This document shows, piece by piece, positions 63,351-64,000 of a stretch of 64,000 nt of DNA. Made by a program: the position numbers and the translations under genes. This DNA comes from Solirubrobacter sp963736505 (GTDB lineage: Bacteria > Actinomycetota > Thermoleophilia > Solirubrobacterales > Solirubrobacteraceae): contig CAVTOZ010000001.1 in NCBI GenBank assembly GCA_963736505.1, positions 372,001-436,000 of the forward strand, written 5' to 3'. A model generated the notes under the pieces. That model was not told where the DNA came from, did not search any database, and was given only the letters and a program-made list of their open reading frames with translations. The stretch's first letter is position 1; every line of letters begins with the position of its first letter.

Positions 63351-64000
63351 AGTCGGACTCGCGGGTCGAGGAGGGCGTAGACGACGTCGACGAGCGCGCT
63401 CAGCACGACGACGACGAACGCCGTCAGCATCGTGATCACGAGGATCGGCGGGACGTCGAGGCGGCCGATCGACTCGGCCGCGTACTGGCCGACGCCGTGC
63501 AGGCCGAAGACCGACTCCGTGAGGATCGCGCCACCGCCGATGACGGCCGCGAAGTCCAGCCCGAAGAGCGAGATGACCGGGATCAGCGAGTTGCGCAGGA
63601 CGTGGCGGATCAGCACGCGGCGCTGGCTGATGCCCTTCGCCCGCGCCGCGCGCACGAAGTCCTCGCCCATCGTGTCGAGGATGCTCGCGCGGAGCACGCG
63701 CGAGTAGACGCCGATGAACAGCACCGACAACGCGAACCACGGCATCAGCAGGTGCGTGAACCACTGCCACGGGTTCGAGGTCAACGGCACGTAGCCGCCG
63801 AGTGGGAAGATGCTCCACTTGTAGCCGAGGTAGTAGAGCATCATCGCGCCGAGGAAGAACACCGGCGTCGAGACGCCGATCAGCGCCAGCACGGTCAGCG
63901 CGCGATCGAGGAACCCGCCGGCCGACATCGCGCTCAGCAGCCCGAACACGATGCCGAGGCCGAACCAGATGATGCCGGCGCCGATCGCCAGCGACAGCGT
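63347..64000 (-). CDS. Oligopeptide/dipeptide ABC transporter permease (OppB/DppB-like), 5' end missing
   Basis: A membrane permease whose 5' part lies beyond the window; the frame is open to base 64000. LALIGVSTPVFFLGAMMLYY and FPLGGYVPLTSNP are typical of OppB/DppB, and the EAA loop reads DFVRAARAKGISQRRVLIRH. At least five membrane segments are visible. Usually OppC lies between OppB and OppD; here OppD follows at once, so OppC must be upstream of this gene or absent. Confidence 0.88.

Overview
The window is very GC-rich, densely packed bacterial DNA with strong G/C preference at third codon positions. Genes overlap by ATGA, GTGA or TGATG joints inside operons, and convergent genes overlap at their 3' ends. 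Many genes appear to be read from leaderless mRNAs. Two LLM-class (F420-type) oxidoreductases, LuxR regulators with large ATPase domains, DrrAB-like ABC pairs and an M64 peptidase fit a high-GC actinobacterium. The gene content and the M64 tail suggest the Thermoleophilia/Solirubrobacterales group. That placement is inference; no rRNA or marker gene is present. I see no tRNA, rRNA, CRISPR array, insertion sequence or prophage, and no gene-free stretch above 300 bases.

1-17.3 kb (metabolism and regulators): the tail of an NDH-2-like flavoenzyme; XRE, SnoaL-like and TetR genes; a leftward operon of ECF sigma factor, zinc anti-sigma factor, a Rieske/ThDP fusion enzyme and a PabB-PabC fusion. Then come a membrane P-loop protein facing a DsbA/FrnE-like protein, a complete acetoin-dehydrogenase-type operon (acoX-acoA-acoB-acoC plus a VOC protein), a metallo-beta-lactamase-fold hydrolase, an LLM oxidoreductase, and azlCD divergent from an Lrp regulator.

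17.3-28.5 kb (surface polysaccharide region): deacetylase, GT4 glycosyltransferase, heparinase-II/III-like lyase, phosphotransferase, MurG/GT28-like glycosyltransferase, ABC exporter running in frame into a second phosphotransferase, sugar-nucleotide epimerase, PucR regulator and CpsB-type phosphatase. From about 20.15 to 26.5 kb the reading frame slips about twenty times by single bases, although motifs and codon bias stay intact. This is either a local sequence-quality problem or very recent decay.

28.5-42.3 kb: a membrane-anchored pseudokinase with a probable out-of-frame C-terminal tail, two MarR/DHA2-efflux pairs, an AhpD-like protein, SDR, enolase-superfamily and nitronate-monooxygenase genes, a conserved 46-residue protein, a PfkB sugar kinase, a lipoprotein hydrolase, a RecQ-phosphoribosyltransferase fusion and an acyltransferase.

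42.3-49 kb: the most interesting segment. A protein with a Flp-pilin-type leader and a toxin-like C-terminus is followed within 10 bases by two tiny overlapping genes that look like immunity proteins. Next are a large ATPase-LuxR regulator whose best start codon is ACG, a DUF5919-like protein overlapping it tail to tail, and two uncharacterised genes.

49-64 kb: a secreted repeat beta-propeller protein with one frame slip, an ABC-2 exporter pair facing a two-component system, an M64 metallopeptidase, a nucleoside deaminase and LysR regulator, a small GNAT-like protein, an EamA exporter, a second LLM oxidoreductase, a lipoprotein, and an oligopeptide ABC transporter (ATPases F and D plus a permease cut by the window end).
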